This document shows, in pieces, positions 22,761 through 35,284 of a stretch of 64,000 nt of DNA. This stretch comes from Pyrrhosoma nymphula. Taxonomy: Eukaryota > Arthropoda > Insecta > Odonata > Coenagrionidae. Made by a program: the position numbers and the translations under genes. The notes under the pieces are model-generated. The model was not told the origin of the DNA. It was given only the letters and a program-made list of their open reading frames with translations, and ran no database searches. Position 1 is the stretch's first letter; every line of letters begins with the position of its first letter. The stretch is taken from NCBI GenBank assembly GCA_963573305.1, contig OY754339.1, positions 72,525,376-72,589,375 on the forward strand, in the 5' to 3' direction.

Positions 22761-24568
22761 TCAGCCATGAAAGTCAACCGTCAACTTCAAAGTTCAACTA
22801 GTCCAAAATATCGAAAATGAGAGTGGATAGCCTTTTGACGCACGAACGTGAGCAATGTTTTTTGCGGGAAAATGATTCACCTTTTGTGGATCTCGCTCGC
22901 AATTTATCCGTGGATTTTATGAACGATGCAGGGCTTTTCTAGAAATTAAATTTGATTTTCATTTTTCTAGATTATTCATTACGGCACCACGACAATGCCT
23001 TTTTTTCCCAGTAATTTCTAGTAATACCCATGTTTTCAGAGTATTAACTGCACAAGTGATCCATGAAATATGGCCGAATGCGCATTTATATATGTAGCTT
23101 CAATATTCCCCTGTGTCGTACCGTATAGTTCTCTGTTAATACCCTAGTTCCCTTAAGTTCTTTGATCTATGACTGTGAAATTACTATTCCAAGTAAAGAA
23201 CCATAGTGGGGCAGTCTTCGAGTGACTAATAGAATAAGACAACTGATAATATATCTTTGTAGAATTATGGCATATATATTTCAGTTTTTTGTCATTAATA
23301 TGGAAAATAAATAAACGTATCCACATTTCTCTAAAGTTTCACTACTTTTTAAATAAACGACTGGTTTCATCCAATAATGGATATGGTCATGTGATAATAT
23401 TTATTGCTGGATGAAACCGGACGTTTATTATTAATGTCAGTGAAAATTTGCAAAGCAATTTGCATTTTTTAAAAATATTTTGTTTAACGACAAGATTTCA
23501 ATAAGTTGAACCAGTCTTTATCGATTAAATTAATAATATTGTCTACATTTACGTAAGGGCAACTTCATTCAAAGCCAAGATATATCACAACTTTTGGAAT
23601 AAAATGTGATAAATTATATTGCGAAGTACCTATGCATTTTGACATTATATTTTAGCATCCATTTGTCATAATATGATTCATTGCAGTATGCTACGTTTAA
23701 GGTGATTTTACCGTTATGGTGTGAGTCGAAACAAATACTGAATTCCAACTTTTTGTAAAATTGTTTTTCAAAAAATCCTGCTTCCGCTGATGACAAGCGT
23801 TTGCTATTGAAAACCAAAATTGAAGTAAAAAATATGCAGATTATTCAAAGCATTAATTTATAATGAACACCTTTTTTATAGTGCTCAATAGACGCCAAAT
23901 TCAGCGCCATTTCTATGTAATTACCACTTTTTACTAAAATGATCACAGTAATTAGATAATAACTCGTTGTTAACTAACGGTAAGATGCACCAATTTTACT
24001 TTTAATCAATTTCCCGGGAGCTTTCGCTTCGTATAAGCAGTTTTTCGTAAAAATGACATTTATATTAGATAGAAAAACATTTCTCCCGTTTTTCTCCCAT
24101 TTCCGCTTTTAACACCATGTAATTTTAAGTTCAATTTTCGAGAAAAATGGCGGGGCAAGGTAACATTTTGTTTGTTTAAATCAAAAAGATGACATGCGTT
24201 TCTGTAATTATCCAGAGTATGAATAAAATTACATTTTGATCCTTTAATGGTGGAGTGGACTTAAGATACGTTTCTATTGCTGCCCAGTCAAAAATGTGAC
24301 AAAAAATCAGTTTTCTGAGTTCTGTAGCACTCAGATTTCACGACATTTAAGAGCAAAGTCTTTGAAATAATAAAATACAAATCCTTCGGTGAATTAACTG
24401 ACTGCTTCAAGAGTTCTTCATAAAGTGTAATCAACAAACTAGTCAAAATCTTATTTCATTTATGCGATTATGTTCCCTAACTCAAGTTCTCTACAATAAC
24501 AATTCATTTCTAATATTCATTATAATAACGTTTGTTACTTTTCTACATTTTTTATTTTATAAACCATA
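22761..24568. other. AT-rich sequence with one short hairpin
   Basis: A foldback at about 23352-23430 pairs AATAAACGACTGGTTTCATCCA with TGGATGAAACCGGACGTTTATT around a loop of roughly 35 nt. The rest shows no recognised feature. Confidence 0.5.
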
Positions 24569-24650
24569 CTACGCGTTTCACCAATTTATGGCATCGTCAC
24601 GAGTTAACTAAAAAACACCTGACGATGCCATAAATTTGTGAAACGCGTAG
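24569..24650. repeat. 82 bp foldback with hammerhead-like core
   Basis: The arms 24569-24599 and 24620-24650 are near-perfect inverted repeats with a 20 nt loop. The + strand right arm reads CTGACGA (24619-24625), T, a GCCA-TAAATT-stem segment, GAAACGCGTAG. The minus-strand left arm forms the better stem (GCCA with TGGT), but its first base is G instead of C. The order is the one found after PLE endonucleases in this window. Confidence 0.75.
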
Positions 24651-25154
24651 GTAGCGTGCTACAGAAATACTGTATTCTTTGTTGTTTGAATTTAGTTCCA
24701 TTCTGATTAAGACTGGATTAGGATTTTCAAAAAAGGAGCACAAAAGGCAGATATTTAACGAGCTGTGATTTGAAAGGTTCTTTGGAATCGGTTCTCGGTC
24801 TAGGCTGGTTTTTTCTTGTGGCTAGTCCAACGTATTTTATCACCCTAATTCAGCAATATGAAAGTCAGCATTTGCTGTTATAGTAGTCAGCATCTGCTGT
24901 TATGGGAGTCAGTCTCACTGGTTGTGGCTTTACCACCTTTGATTTACCGCTAGGGGAACAAAATCTAGTTGCCTTAATTCCTCCTAAATTCCCACGAGAA
25001 CTAGGAAGTCTGAATAGCGTAGTGATCTACGCATGGCCCGGCAAGTTAAAGATCCGAGCTTCAAATTCTGGTCCAGGCATTTCTTTGTTGGCTTGATAAT
25101 TCATAAGCATTGCGTCACCTTGATGTGTGAAAATTTTGCTCCTTGCCTATATGC

Positions 25155-25990
25155 TAGCAGTCAGGCGCTTTCAAGTATGGCGTAGGACGTTTTTGACCAC
25201 ATTTAACCCCACGCCCCCATGTAAGGCAATGTAAGATTTCATGTACTACCTCCCTCTCTTAACAATCTTACGTAACTTTTTATAAATTGTTGAAATCATG
25301 CATAGGTAAACTTCTTGATGACTGATTTTTTGCACAATTTTGGCTACTCTTAGGGATAATCTCCAAAAGATATTGAAGCTATTTTTTTAGCAACAATTGC
25401 CGTCTTTCTCCATGAATCAATCGGGCAGCTGGGAGTACGAAGATCAACTCATGCCACTGGTGGACTGGTCTTGGGGATTGATTATAAAACAGATTGGAAA
25501 GTATGAAATTTTGTTTTTTATCATAGTTTAACAGCATTGAAAGAATGCTAAATTAAGTTTTTTTCTGGATGAAACTAGTTATTAAAACAGGGTGTCATTT
25601 GTGCTTAGTATTTAAATGCAAAATATTGGATTGTTTGACCTTTAGCATGAGGGAATAAACGCCTTGTCACTGCGGTACGCCTGAATTTAATATATGCATT
25701 TCTCTAGAAAAAACTTGCGTATCCTCTCATAAGGCGAATAGCAGTGTAGTAATTGAGTCCATGGGACTTCATAGTGATGAAGCGTTGAGGTAGGGTAATG
25801 ACGCGGTGTTTTGAAGTATGCAAAGCAAAGTAAGATTTTTGGTCCCATAATAATTTTGAAAAATAAAAATATGATCTGAGGAGTGACTAAAATCTTACGT
25901 AAGATTGTCTCGGACTTTATCTCCCGCTACGTATGACTTTGTGTGAATACCCCGACCCCAAAACGCCTTACGTAATATTTGAATGGCCCC
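25155..25990. mobile_element. Possible DNA transposon with diverged inverted ends
   Basis: The left end (GGCGTAGGACGTTTTTGACC, then about 80 bp later ACAATCTTACGTAA) and the reverse complement of the right end (ATTACGTAAGGCGTTTTGGG, then about 70 bp later ACAATCTTACGTAAGATTTT) share the same blocks in the same order. The ends are diverged and no target duplication was found. The interior has no transposase frame. Confidence 0.4.
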
Positions 25991-26000
25991 TGTATCTGTT

Positions 26001-29000
26001 AACTATCTGAAGTAGTAAAAGCATATTTTTCTATGCTGGGGTTACCGAGTTCCGTAAAAGTTTATTCATAAGGCTCTTTCTAGAGGTCAGTATTAAAAAA
26101 ACTATATTCACCCAAATATTCACAAAGCATTCTGCTTTCTGGATAAAATAATATATTATTGATTACTTGTACCATTGCTCCAATAACTAAATAAATCAGT
26201 GCCTAAATTTAATGTTTTCAAATTTGTAAACCTGCACTCCTTATACCAGTAATTCGCAAAATTACCTTTCAAATATTACAGGTGAACTATTTCTCTTGTA
26301 TTTTCACCTTTTATAGTCATATCCCTATATGCATTTTCGCTTTTCAATTCGTGAAATAAATTCTTTCGACGCAATTCAATAGAGGAAAATTATTCTAAAA
26401 ATGTACCTGGGTGATAAAAAATACATGAAATTCGTAGCCAGGTACAATAGAACCTTAAGTGAATGTTTATTTTCTGTCATCTGTATTGAAACTTTGTAGG
26501 CTAATTTAAAGATTCTTCATTGAAGGGCATTAAATATACCGGATAAAAATTTTCAATCATTACACGAATCAGTTTTTTGCATGAAAGGTGAGCCATTTGT
26601 GTATTATTTCAGTCTGTAGCGCTTGATGACTGGTGAAAAATTTAGCTGTATTTAAGGGAATTTTCAAGGATTAAAACTATTTTGGGCAAGCAGCTGGCCT
26701 CATTCGACTTATTAGTAAATGAAGTTCTTTTCTCATTTTATTCATTGCAAAATCCAATGAACTTGTATTTTTCTCTAATTATGGAAGACCTTGAGCCCAT
26801 CGTTGAAATTTAGGAAAAATAATAATAAATTTTATTGTTCAAGGACCTTGTCCTAGATGGAACATAAATCATTTTGTACAATTATGCTCTGCAGTGAATA
26901 ACAGAAATAGATACTTGCCGAACTAAATGCATACAATCAAAAGAGAACAATACAGAAAAATAAATGACATCACACTTTAAAAAAAAAAAAACAAAAAAAA
27001 CATTAATTTACCCTTTCAGAAATCAACAACTGCGGAAAGATGAAGCAACTAATTAAAAAGATAAATGGATAAAATAACTCAATAAAATAATCCATTGATC
27101 TGATGGTACAATTTTACAGAATTAAATATTGATTTATATTAAATTTTACAATAAATTTGACAATAATAAAGAGAAGAGGAAAACCTGGATTTTAATGATA
27201 TTCTTACGTAGTAGATAACATTTACAGAAAACAATTATGTATTACTATTATATGGTATAACACAATTGTATAATACAATAAATGTTAATTACAATTGTAT
27301 TTTTCACACAAATATGAGTACATTTTAATTTTGAATTGATTAACAGTACAACAGTTAATAATGTCGTCAGGTATATCATTCCATATTCTTATAGCAGAGT
27401 TCAGAGCAGCAGAGGTATAGAGATTTCAAAGGAAACTAACAATTTAATTCACATTCCTATGATGAGTAGTAATACATCTCACGGATGCAACCTTTGGAAT
27501 TATTCATCATGTGCTGATTCCGTGGGAACTATTGAAACATTTGCTCTAAAGGTAATGGATTCTATATGAAACTTTATTTTTTTCATCTTTTCTCTGCTCT
27601 GTGATTTCTTGGATTAATGGCAAATGACTATCCAAGGAACGCATAATATCACAATGATAATCTCTTCTTAGGAGTACTCGTAAACCAAACGACTTTTTAA
27701 CGAGTCACTCCTCTAATTTTTGAGGACTTAAGATTAACACCGATTTAAAGCAGGAGGATCAGGTGGCAAACTAAAACCGATATTTGAATATTTTATCCAT
27801 ACATCGTTTAACCTCTAAAATTGTGAGTATTGTATTTAACGCCCATTGTTGCATGTTTGTAGAATAAAAATTGTATTTACGTATTAAACGCCATGAAGAA
27901 CGTGTTAAAAATATCCCCTTTCAAATTGTCAATTTTTCTCGACCACCTGATGCAAACAATAAAGAGAACATAGCACCTGGATATAAAAGACGTGGGGAAG
28001 TTTTTAATGCTCCGCAAACTTCCATCGTAAAGGGAGCATGCCGTAACTTTTTGTAGCATTTCTGTTTAGACAAGACTCCAGGGACTATTCTCATAATTTA
28101 CCATTCGAAGTTGGAGCATCTTAGTGCTTTTATAAAGGTCAGATGTGAAAGATTAAATTTGATGGCTCACCATCCCCACCGAAAAAAAAACTATTGCTCA
28201 CCTTGATTTTTTCAAACCGTCTGGTTCCATCACCAATCCTATTTCCTCGACCAATGTTGGCCTAGTTTTATGCATGAACCATGGAATAGATTGACTAGGG
28301 TTTGACTTATAAACGGGGGGCATTCTATACTAAGCTCCCAGGTGTGTTTATTGCCGCTCGGGTTGACAGTGTACGTTCACAAACAGGATAGGGGAGCGGT
28401 AGTGGGTGCCCATAAAAGTCGACCTTGCATCTCCACCATTTGTCCCACGGCTGATAGCCATAAATCCCAACTATTCTACTCTACCTCCGCTGTCTTCCTA
28501 TTTACTCCTATCTACTATCCCAGCCGGGATATTTTACTCTGGGAAGTGTAAAATGTCACACAAACTCACTCGCATAGTTCCTCATGTTGCCATTCTGTTG
28601 GTTTTTGCAGTCTCCTGTTAATCAAGATTTGCCTCCTATACATAAATGCCAAAAAATACTTCCCACAAAACTTATCTCTATACAACAATGCCACTCGAGA
28701 AGGAATTCATTGCCATGAAAAAATATTATTTCCCCTAGAGAGAGAAACCAAATGTGACCCAAATATTATATTCTAGTAGTAAATCACTAATTCAATCACG
28801 TTTCGCATTAAAATAAAAGACTTCAAATATTACCTCTTGGTATAGGGCATCGGAAGTTGTGCATGTTATAAAAAATTTGGGAAACGGTAGCAGCTCTAAA
28901 ACGAAATTATAATTAGAATATTAATACTCTGACAACATTTTAATTGCCCAAACAATGAAACAAAAGACTTTAATTTGATTTTATACTTTGGCTACCATGC

Positions 29001-31070
29001 ATTCTCAAAGCATTTGGACATCTTTAAAAAGTGGAATAAGAAAATTGACGTATCATATAAGTAAAAAGACAAATTATGGATCATAAATTTTCCGCTGAGA
29101 AATTAAATGATAAATTCTGATGTAAATTAAATTATGCAAGTTACAATCCACCACCGGAAACTGATATGGATATAAAATATTTAAATCTATTTTTCTTCTT
29201 TATCATACCTTCAGAAAAATAAAGAGTATAACATGAATGTTTGCCTTACATTTCTTTATTGGTTTAAATATTGAATCTTCCAGTTATTTCGTCAAAGATT
29301 CAATTAATTTTCATTTACTAGTGAACGTATTGAATGGGTTGTTCTTGCTCAAATGAAATAATTTGTTCAGAGCATCATTTTTCCTTACAACATTTTTCGG
29401 ACCCAATACAAATAAAAACTTTTATTTTTTTAAATATGCATAGTTTGCTATTTTTTCAGGCATTGAGGCATCTAAATAAAATTGACGTTATTTTCTTACA
29501 ATGAATCAAATATATTTTGCAGCTTGATAATAATCATAATTTTAATTTCGTAAAAATAATGAACTTACTTCGTTACTGAGAATGGAAATTGATTTAATTT
29601 CTCCACATCTCACGAGTATCAGGGCCTTGAAATAATCTAACATCAGCAATAATTAAAGAACCTTTTTTATAGTCATAACAGTCATATTATAGTTAAAACT
29701 TCATAATGTTTCTTATCACATCGTTAAATGTTTGCCGAAAATGTTTAATATTTGCAGAAAATATGATCTAAGGTATTATTTTATGATATTTTAAACTAAT
29801 CTCTGACATTTTAAAAATGTTTGTTGGTCTTCATAGCAACAATTTGCATATTAACTTTTCATTTCGACCGAATTTATCAACTTACGAAGCAGGTGTGTGA
29901 CATACGTATATTATTAAACAGATTATTCTTGAATTCTGCGAAATGGTCTATTACCAAAATTGATTTGGCGTGCTCATGAAAATTAAGTGAATGATTATGT
30001 TTCGGTTATTTTATTATTTTATTTAATATTCAAGTTTGTTACTCCTCGTTAACGCGTCGTTCATAATCCCCGTGGCATGGGTTATCTCTAATCCTGGTTA
30101 GTCTTGTTATGCATAATAAAAGCCTTTTTTGCAATGCTGTAACCGTTAATAATGTATATGGTGTAACATTAGTTAAACGCCTCCGTTATCTTGGATGTAA
30201 ATGGCTCTGGTTTTTTTCTTATGTTTACGTTTTTTTAACTGCAAGTTTATCATTGCTGTAATAAGCACGATTTACTTATTTCTTAGTGCAACAAAATTAC
30301 TGCACGATCAGAAGATTCGAAAGTCTTCGGCTAACCATAAAAGAAGGACGCATCTTGTATACAAGGCTATCTGTACGGTTTACAAAAGCTTTGTTTTCTG
30401 TCTTACCAACACTCACAAACAATCGCTATTCATCATACCATAACCTTTACTTCTGGCTACCTCTAGAAATTGAGCCTAGTTTTATCGCAAAAACATAATT
30501 TGCCACGCTGATGAAGCTACTAAGGGGACCTGCTTCCCCCAAGAGAAGCCTGAGGAAGAAACTTCGAGCAATGGGTGATGGGCAGGGATGAGCGACGAAA
30601 GGAAAACATCGTTATTCACCTTAACCTCACACTATCAACGCAAACAAAAATCAATCATTAGAATCGATGCCACGACGATTAACGTTTAATTCATATATCT
30701 TAACGTTTCAGTATATATATTAAGAAATATCACCTAGGTGGCTGCATGCAAACAAAATTGATATGTAATAGATACTTAGAAACAGTTTTTAAAACCGCCA
30801 ATTTATATCACTATCATGAGGAAATTTAGTTGAACCTAAACTATATTATTGAAATACATTAATGTGCAATTTTTTTTCAGAATTTGTACTAAAAGCATAG
30901 AAACCTTGTGATAAAATTGTGATAAATTGTGATAAAATTTACAGGGCGTCACTCGCAGACAATGACTGCAAATTTTAAGTGTTCAAGATTCATCGTATTA
31001 CTATCAATGTTTTACACGCTTCAAAAAATTACACATGATAGTTGGAATGAAGTCTTCCGCATGGCTTGCT
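26001..31070. other. No gene recognised; long AT-rich stretch
   Basis: About 5 kb of AT-rich DNA with A/T homopolymers (for example around 26975-27000). A short tandem GTGATAAAATT-like repeat (three units) lies at about 30907-30940. No coding motif or transposon end was identified. Confidence 0.4.
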
Positions 31071-31184
31071 AATATACTGGAGCTCATTCTTCCTGAGTGG
31101 CTGCGTGTGTCAACGGAGGAGAAACTGTCGTCAAATGAACGTAGACACACGCAGATGCTCCGGAAGAATGAGCTCCAGCATATT
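31071..31184. repeat. 114 bp foldback
   Basis: The arms 31071-31112 and 31141-31184 are inverted: AATATACTGGAGCTCATTCT against AGAATGAGCTCCAGCATATT, then CTGCGTGTGTC against GACACACGCAG. They enclose a loop of about 28 nt. No target duplication or family assignment. Confidence 0.8.
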
Positions 31185-31244
31185 ATTTTCACATGATATT
31201 ACTTATATAATAATATTTATATATATATATCAACCAGATGAAAA

Positions 31245-31370
31245 TGAAATTACGCCGAACCCGGTGGCGGCGGGTTCAAGTCCGTCCTTGCCTTACCAAA
31301 GGGTCGGGGGTCTGATTTCCGCTTGGGTAGGATTTTCACCGTACCCAGGTTTTGGTTGTGTTTGTTCATC
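31245..31370 (+). repeat. tRNA-derived SINE-like repeat
   Basis: GGCGGGTTCAAGTCCGTCC carries a good B box (GGTTCAAGTCC). The following GGGTCGGGGGTCTGATTTCC and GTACCCAGGTTTTGGTTGTG form a body of unknown origin. The A box is not clear. Confidence 0.4.
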
Positions 31371-31371
31371 C

Positions 31372-31974
31372 AAATATTTTACCTGCTAAAATGCTTGAGG
31401 GAAAAGGTCCTCGTGACTATTTTCAAGATAATGTGAAACAAAAAAATTATGAGTATACCTTGAGTTAAAGAAGCGTAGCTAAACATTAAAGAGAGTGAGC
31501 AGAAATTAGTGTAGGTGCAGCGGTTGGAACAGGAAAATATGTTATAGGAAGAACTCAAGGAGACCAAAAAAATAGTTTGAGGATGTTTATCCCCACATAG
31601 TAAATTGTGATATTTTGATGGCTGTAAAATGATTGTAAACTAAATATTATTAGCACACAATGTTTGCATTCCAATTATATTTAAAGGGAAAACTTTAACA
31701 CTTGTACGTCCGGTATTCTAATTTCTTATTTAATATTTTCTCGATATTGAAGCTGAAGGTAATACGTTCTCTCATCGATAACGCTCAATTCAAATAACTG
31801 ATGTGATGTACAAACCCAAAACCGCAGATAACGTCAGGTTAACCTAATGGCTACGCCATATTGAGGTTAGCGTTAACCAAGCATTATGAATTTCCTGAAT
31901 GAAGTTAATGGTTTCAGGAGTAGCATTATAAAAAAGCTACATGATTGAAATGAAAGGCTTCGTGAATTCCACAT
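31372..31974. other. No gene or recognised element
   Basis: AT-rich sequence between a SINE-like repeat and the 3' terminus of a PLE remnant. Confidence 0.4.
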
Positions 31975-32645
31975 GAATAGAATTTTAATACGACCTAGGT
32001 TTCGTACCCCAGCGACATCGTCCGGCAAAGTACAGAAGGGTTAACACACAATATATGCATTCAGAGGCATGGGAGTGGAAAAGGTGGACAGATCTTGAGA
32101 GAGTAAGGCTTGGGGGGGGAAGAGGGGGGAACTTGAATGAGTGAGAAAAGGGATAATAACAATAAAAGGTCTGATAGGGATTGGAGGAAAGCAAGGAGGA
32201 AGGGCGCTGCGGGGGAGGCTGGGAGGAGGTGGGGAAAGAGGTGGTTTTGCGACCGTAAGTCACGACCGTGTCGCAAGGGTGAGGGTTCGGAGTTAAAATG
32301 GTGACTTCAGGTAATAGGATGTTCAGCAGAGGGGAATGGGATTGAAAAAGAGCGTCATGAAGAACAATACATTTGTCACGTTTTGCGTATCTCCGAATAT
32401 CTACTTGCTCAAGTGCGTCCAACTTGGGTTATTTTCCACATGGAGGATTTCAGGTTCAAAACTGCTGTGGTGATTGTGTTCCAACAAGTGGTTGGCGAAC
32501 AGTGAAGAAGGATTAATGTTCCTAAAACATGCCTCATGCTCTTTAATTATTATTTTGAATTTTCTGCCAGTCTGCCCGACGCATATTTTCTTGCAAACAT
32601 CACACGTAAGTTAACTAGCAGAACTTGCTAACAAAAACGCCACAC
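31975..32645 (-). pseudogene. Penelope-like element remnant: GIY-YIG endonuclease, 3' UTR and end
   Basis: On the minus strand, CDVCKKICVGQTGRKFKI (about 32615-32560) is the GIY-YIG core of PLE endonucleases with its upstream cysteines. It continues in frame as EHEACFRN, SLFANHLLEHNHH and FEPEILHVENN to a stop at 32403-32401. Downstream lies a C/T-rich UTR (minus strand of 32060-32260) and then a hammerhead-like end, CGGACGATGTCGCTGGGGTA-C-GAAACC, at 32025-31998. RT is absent. This PLE is a different lineage from the copies at 7 kb and 44 kb, since the proteins clearly differ. Confidence 0.82.
31998..32025 (-). other. Hammerhead-like motif downstream of PLE endonuclease
   Basis: The minus strand has CGGACGA (one change from CUGANGA), U, then a weak stem-loop and GAAACCTAGG. 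It has the same order and the same one-nucleotide spacer as in the 45.7 kb copy. Confidence 0.45.
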
Positions 32646-32664
32646 AGATTCTGAAAGGGAACAT

Positions 32665-33780
32665 CTTGCGAAATTCAATTAGCACTTTTTGCCGACGATA
32701 TTTTAGTCTCGGGTGAACATAACGTTCCAGTTGACGCAATTTTTCTTGACCTTAAGAAGGCATTTGAAAAAGTTTCCCACAGTAAGCTACTCATGAAATT
32801 AAAATCCTACGGTTTAGACGACGACGTAATTTCCTGAATCAGAGAATTCTTAAACAATCGCGTGCAAAGGGTTGTATTAGACGGCGCTATCTCTAATGAA
32901 GTAAAAGTCACATCAGGTGTCCCACAGGGGAGTGTCATAGGCCCACTTCTTTTTCTTTTGTACATTAACGATATCGTTGAAGTAGTTAAAAGTAAGATTC
33001 GATTATTTCAGACGACGCAGTAGTGATCTGGGAAATCCGTACCCTTGATGATAAGCAGCGCTAACTAAGGACCTCGTGGCAATAAAGGAGTGGTGCGATG
33101 CGTGGCAGTTACAATTAATTATGAAAAAATGCGTAATGAATTTTTGAAAACAAAAAAAAAACTCTCCTTATAACAGCTTTTGCGTACGCAAGAGCTAACT
33201 AGTGACTGTAGAATCGGTTAAATACCTCTTGAGTTAAACTGAATAATGATCGCTCGTGGGGTAAACATATTCGGGAAATTACCGGCCAAGCTAGTCTTAA
33301 ATTGGGATTTGTGAAAAGAGCACTTGGCAAGTACGACGATAAAGTAGGGAAATGAGCCACTTCTCCCTTTTTAGACCCCACTTGGAACACGCTGCCAGTA
33401 TTGGGATCCCTATGAGGTAGGTTAAAAAACCGGGTTAGAGCGCGTGTATCGAAGATCAGCAAGCTATGTTAAAGACCGTTATGATAATCACGTTAGTGTT
33501 ACTGACCTTTTGCAGCTATTGTAATTGGGATCGCTTTCAGTCCGTCGATTACTATTAAGGCTTAATCTATTATGTAAGTTACAAACCAATATATTTTCTG
33601 ACGACGTTAATAATATTTTACGAAATCCGACATACTACGGTAGATCAGATCATGTGAATAAAATTAGGGAACTAGACTGCAGAACGGACAGATTTTAAAT
33701 GTAACTTTTCCCGCGAACGATAAGAGACCAACAACTGCCAATTAGGCTTTTAACTAGGCATTATAGATAGTTAGTTGATG
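32665..33780 (+). pseudogene. LINE remnant, CR1/jockey-like reverse transcriptase
   Basis: Readable motifs in order: AIFLDLKKAFEKVSHSKLLM (about 32740-32795), IREFLNNRVQRVVLDGA, VTSGVPQGSVIGPLLFLLYI (about 32910-32970), the start of the next catalytic region with deletions near 33000, SWGKHIREITGQASLKLGFV, and the C-terminal tail. PQGSVLGPLLFL and DFKKAFD-type motifs are standard for this LINE group. Multiple stops and frameshifts make it dead. A short out-of-place LALFADDILVSGE just before the first motif (about 32680-32725) suggests an internal rearrangement. Confidence 0.85.
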
Positions 33781-34094
33781 TTCTCTCTAATACTGTATGC
33801 TTATCTGCTACATAGTACTCACAGCATACCGTGCATGCTTTCAGTATAATTCTTGTATTTCTGGCCATTTATTTAGTTGCAAATACATAAATACTAACGG
33901 TCCCTCAAACATTGGTAACATACCTATAGAGTGGTGCATGCTTCTGAGGCTTTGCCTCTTAACAAGCATTATCGATATGCTAATGCATCAATAGTCATAG
34001 TTGCACTAACTTAAATAGGGTATCATGCAATACATGTTGGTGACGACTCACCTTGAGGTGGCTTGCAGGGTATTTTGTAGATGTGGCTGTATCG
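33781..34094. other. Probable LINE 3' UTR and flank
   Basis: AT-rich sequence without coding motifs. CTTCTGAGGCTTTGCCTCTT near 33941 forms a small stem and may belong to the LINE 3' end. Confidence 0.3.
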
Positions 34095-34515
34095 TTAGGT
34101 TATTGCCGACGACGTGTCTCTATTCCCTTTCCTCCATATCCCATAGGTAACATTAACAACCCTTTTTCTCTTCCCTTAAATTCCCCTTCACAACCTACCC
34201 GCCTATCCTTTGTGAAGCAAATGACCCCAAATGTCGGACGTCTTCTGCAAACAGCCAGTCAACCGACCAAAACATCGATAACAATGAAGATCATCTCGGT
34301 GGCACTTGCATGTAAAGAGGATGACTTCAGGGAATCATATAAAAGAGAGATAAAAAATGACCCTTTCGGGATTTTTTCCCTTTTTTCCATTTCGAAGAAA
34401 CTCGACTGTCGTCAGGAGAGCGTCCCCTGACGACGCTCACAGTACGAGGAGCAAATTGTTGAGTCTCTAAGAAATGGAACCTACGCAGCAAATCCCGAAG
34501 GGATCATTTTTCATA
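34095..34515 (+). repeat. Possible solo PLE 3' end with nested inverted repeats
   Basis: A pyrimidine-rich stretch (34115-34210) is followed by two nested inverted repeats. The outer one is AAAAATGACCCTTTCGGGATT (34353-34373) against AAATCCCGAAGGGATCATTT (34491-34512). The inner one is TCGTCAGG (34408-34416) against CCTGACGA (34426-34433). The + strand then reads CTGACGA, C, GCTC-loop-GAGC, AAA (34427-34455), matching the PLE-type hammerhead-like order except that GAAA is AAA. A second CTGACGA faces the other way on the minus strand. Confidence 0.5.
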
Positions 34516-34744
34516 GATAAAAGAAGCTGCGATAATCTCTATTCCAAAATACACAAGGGATACTCATAAGATGAATATTGTACTTAATGGAATATTTCCA
34601 TTTACTGAATATACACAAGATTGTGTTTTCCACCGTTTTATTTTTCTGAAGAATTATTCTTCTTTTTAATCTAATTGTACTTGATGATGGCTCAAGAATA
34701 ATTAAACGAAATGCACAACTTTATCTACATTCAATCATCCAAGA

Positions 34745-35040
34745 AAGGTGGGAATATTTGACCACAGGTCTCTATAGAGGTCACCACAGGAGTTCTTTGG
34801 TACTCCATACCAGATTACCAGAGCAAGAATCACCATTACTAACCTTTAACTCTCAAATGTGTGAAAAAAGAATTCTCCTGGACTGGGATTCGAACCCAGA
34901 CCCCTCGATATCGCTCCGGATGCTATACGCAATTAAGCTACTCAGGCCTCTTCTCAAACGAAAATTCAATCGAGGAAATATTATTCTCCTTGACCAGGGC
35001 CCGAACTGCCGAGGCGTCATTCTCCACTATGGATTTTTGT
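34745..35040 (-). repeat. tRNA-derived SINE copies
   Basis: On the minus strand GAGTAGCTTAATTGCGTATA (A-box region) and GGTCTGGGTTCGAATCCCAG (perfect B box GGTTCGAATCC) are tRNA-like; the body contains CTGTGGTGACCTCTATAGAG. A second partial copy on the same strand at about 34980-35030 has CAGTTCGGGCCCTGGTCAAG. Family members at 35285 and 35520 share the GATATCGAGG anticodon-side sequence. Confidence 0.6.
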
Positions 35041-35284
35041 AAGCTTTAAAGGAACAATAACTTCAAGACTGTTGGACATATGATGTCACCGGAGCATCCC
35101 AAAGCGGGCGCTTGGCGCCACCGTCCACGAGGTTAAAGCAACACTGAACACAATGAGGTGTCCCCTCTTTCAGACCAATTTTGAGGATTCCGGGACCAGC
35201 CACGGTTTTGCATTCACGGAGTCACCCGAAACTGCAAACGCCTCGACAGCTTAACTGGAACTCGGTAACTTTACTTGAAATTAA

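Noticed and set aside
32061..32422. Proline-rich minus-strand frames of 71 and 145 codons
   Set aside because: These are read from the C/T-rich PLE 3' UTR and out of frame with the GIY-YIG endonuclease above them.
34861..34935. tRNA gene on the minus strand (perfect B box)
   Set aside because: The acceptor stem does not close, and the sequence continues into a shared SINE body.
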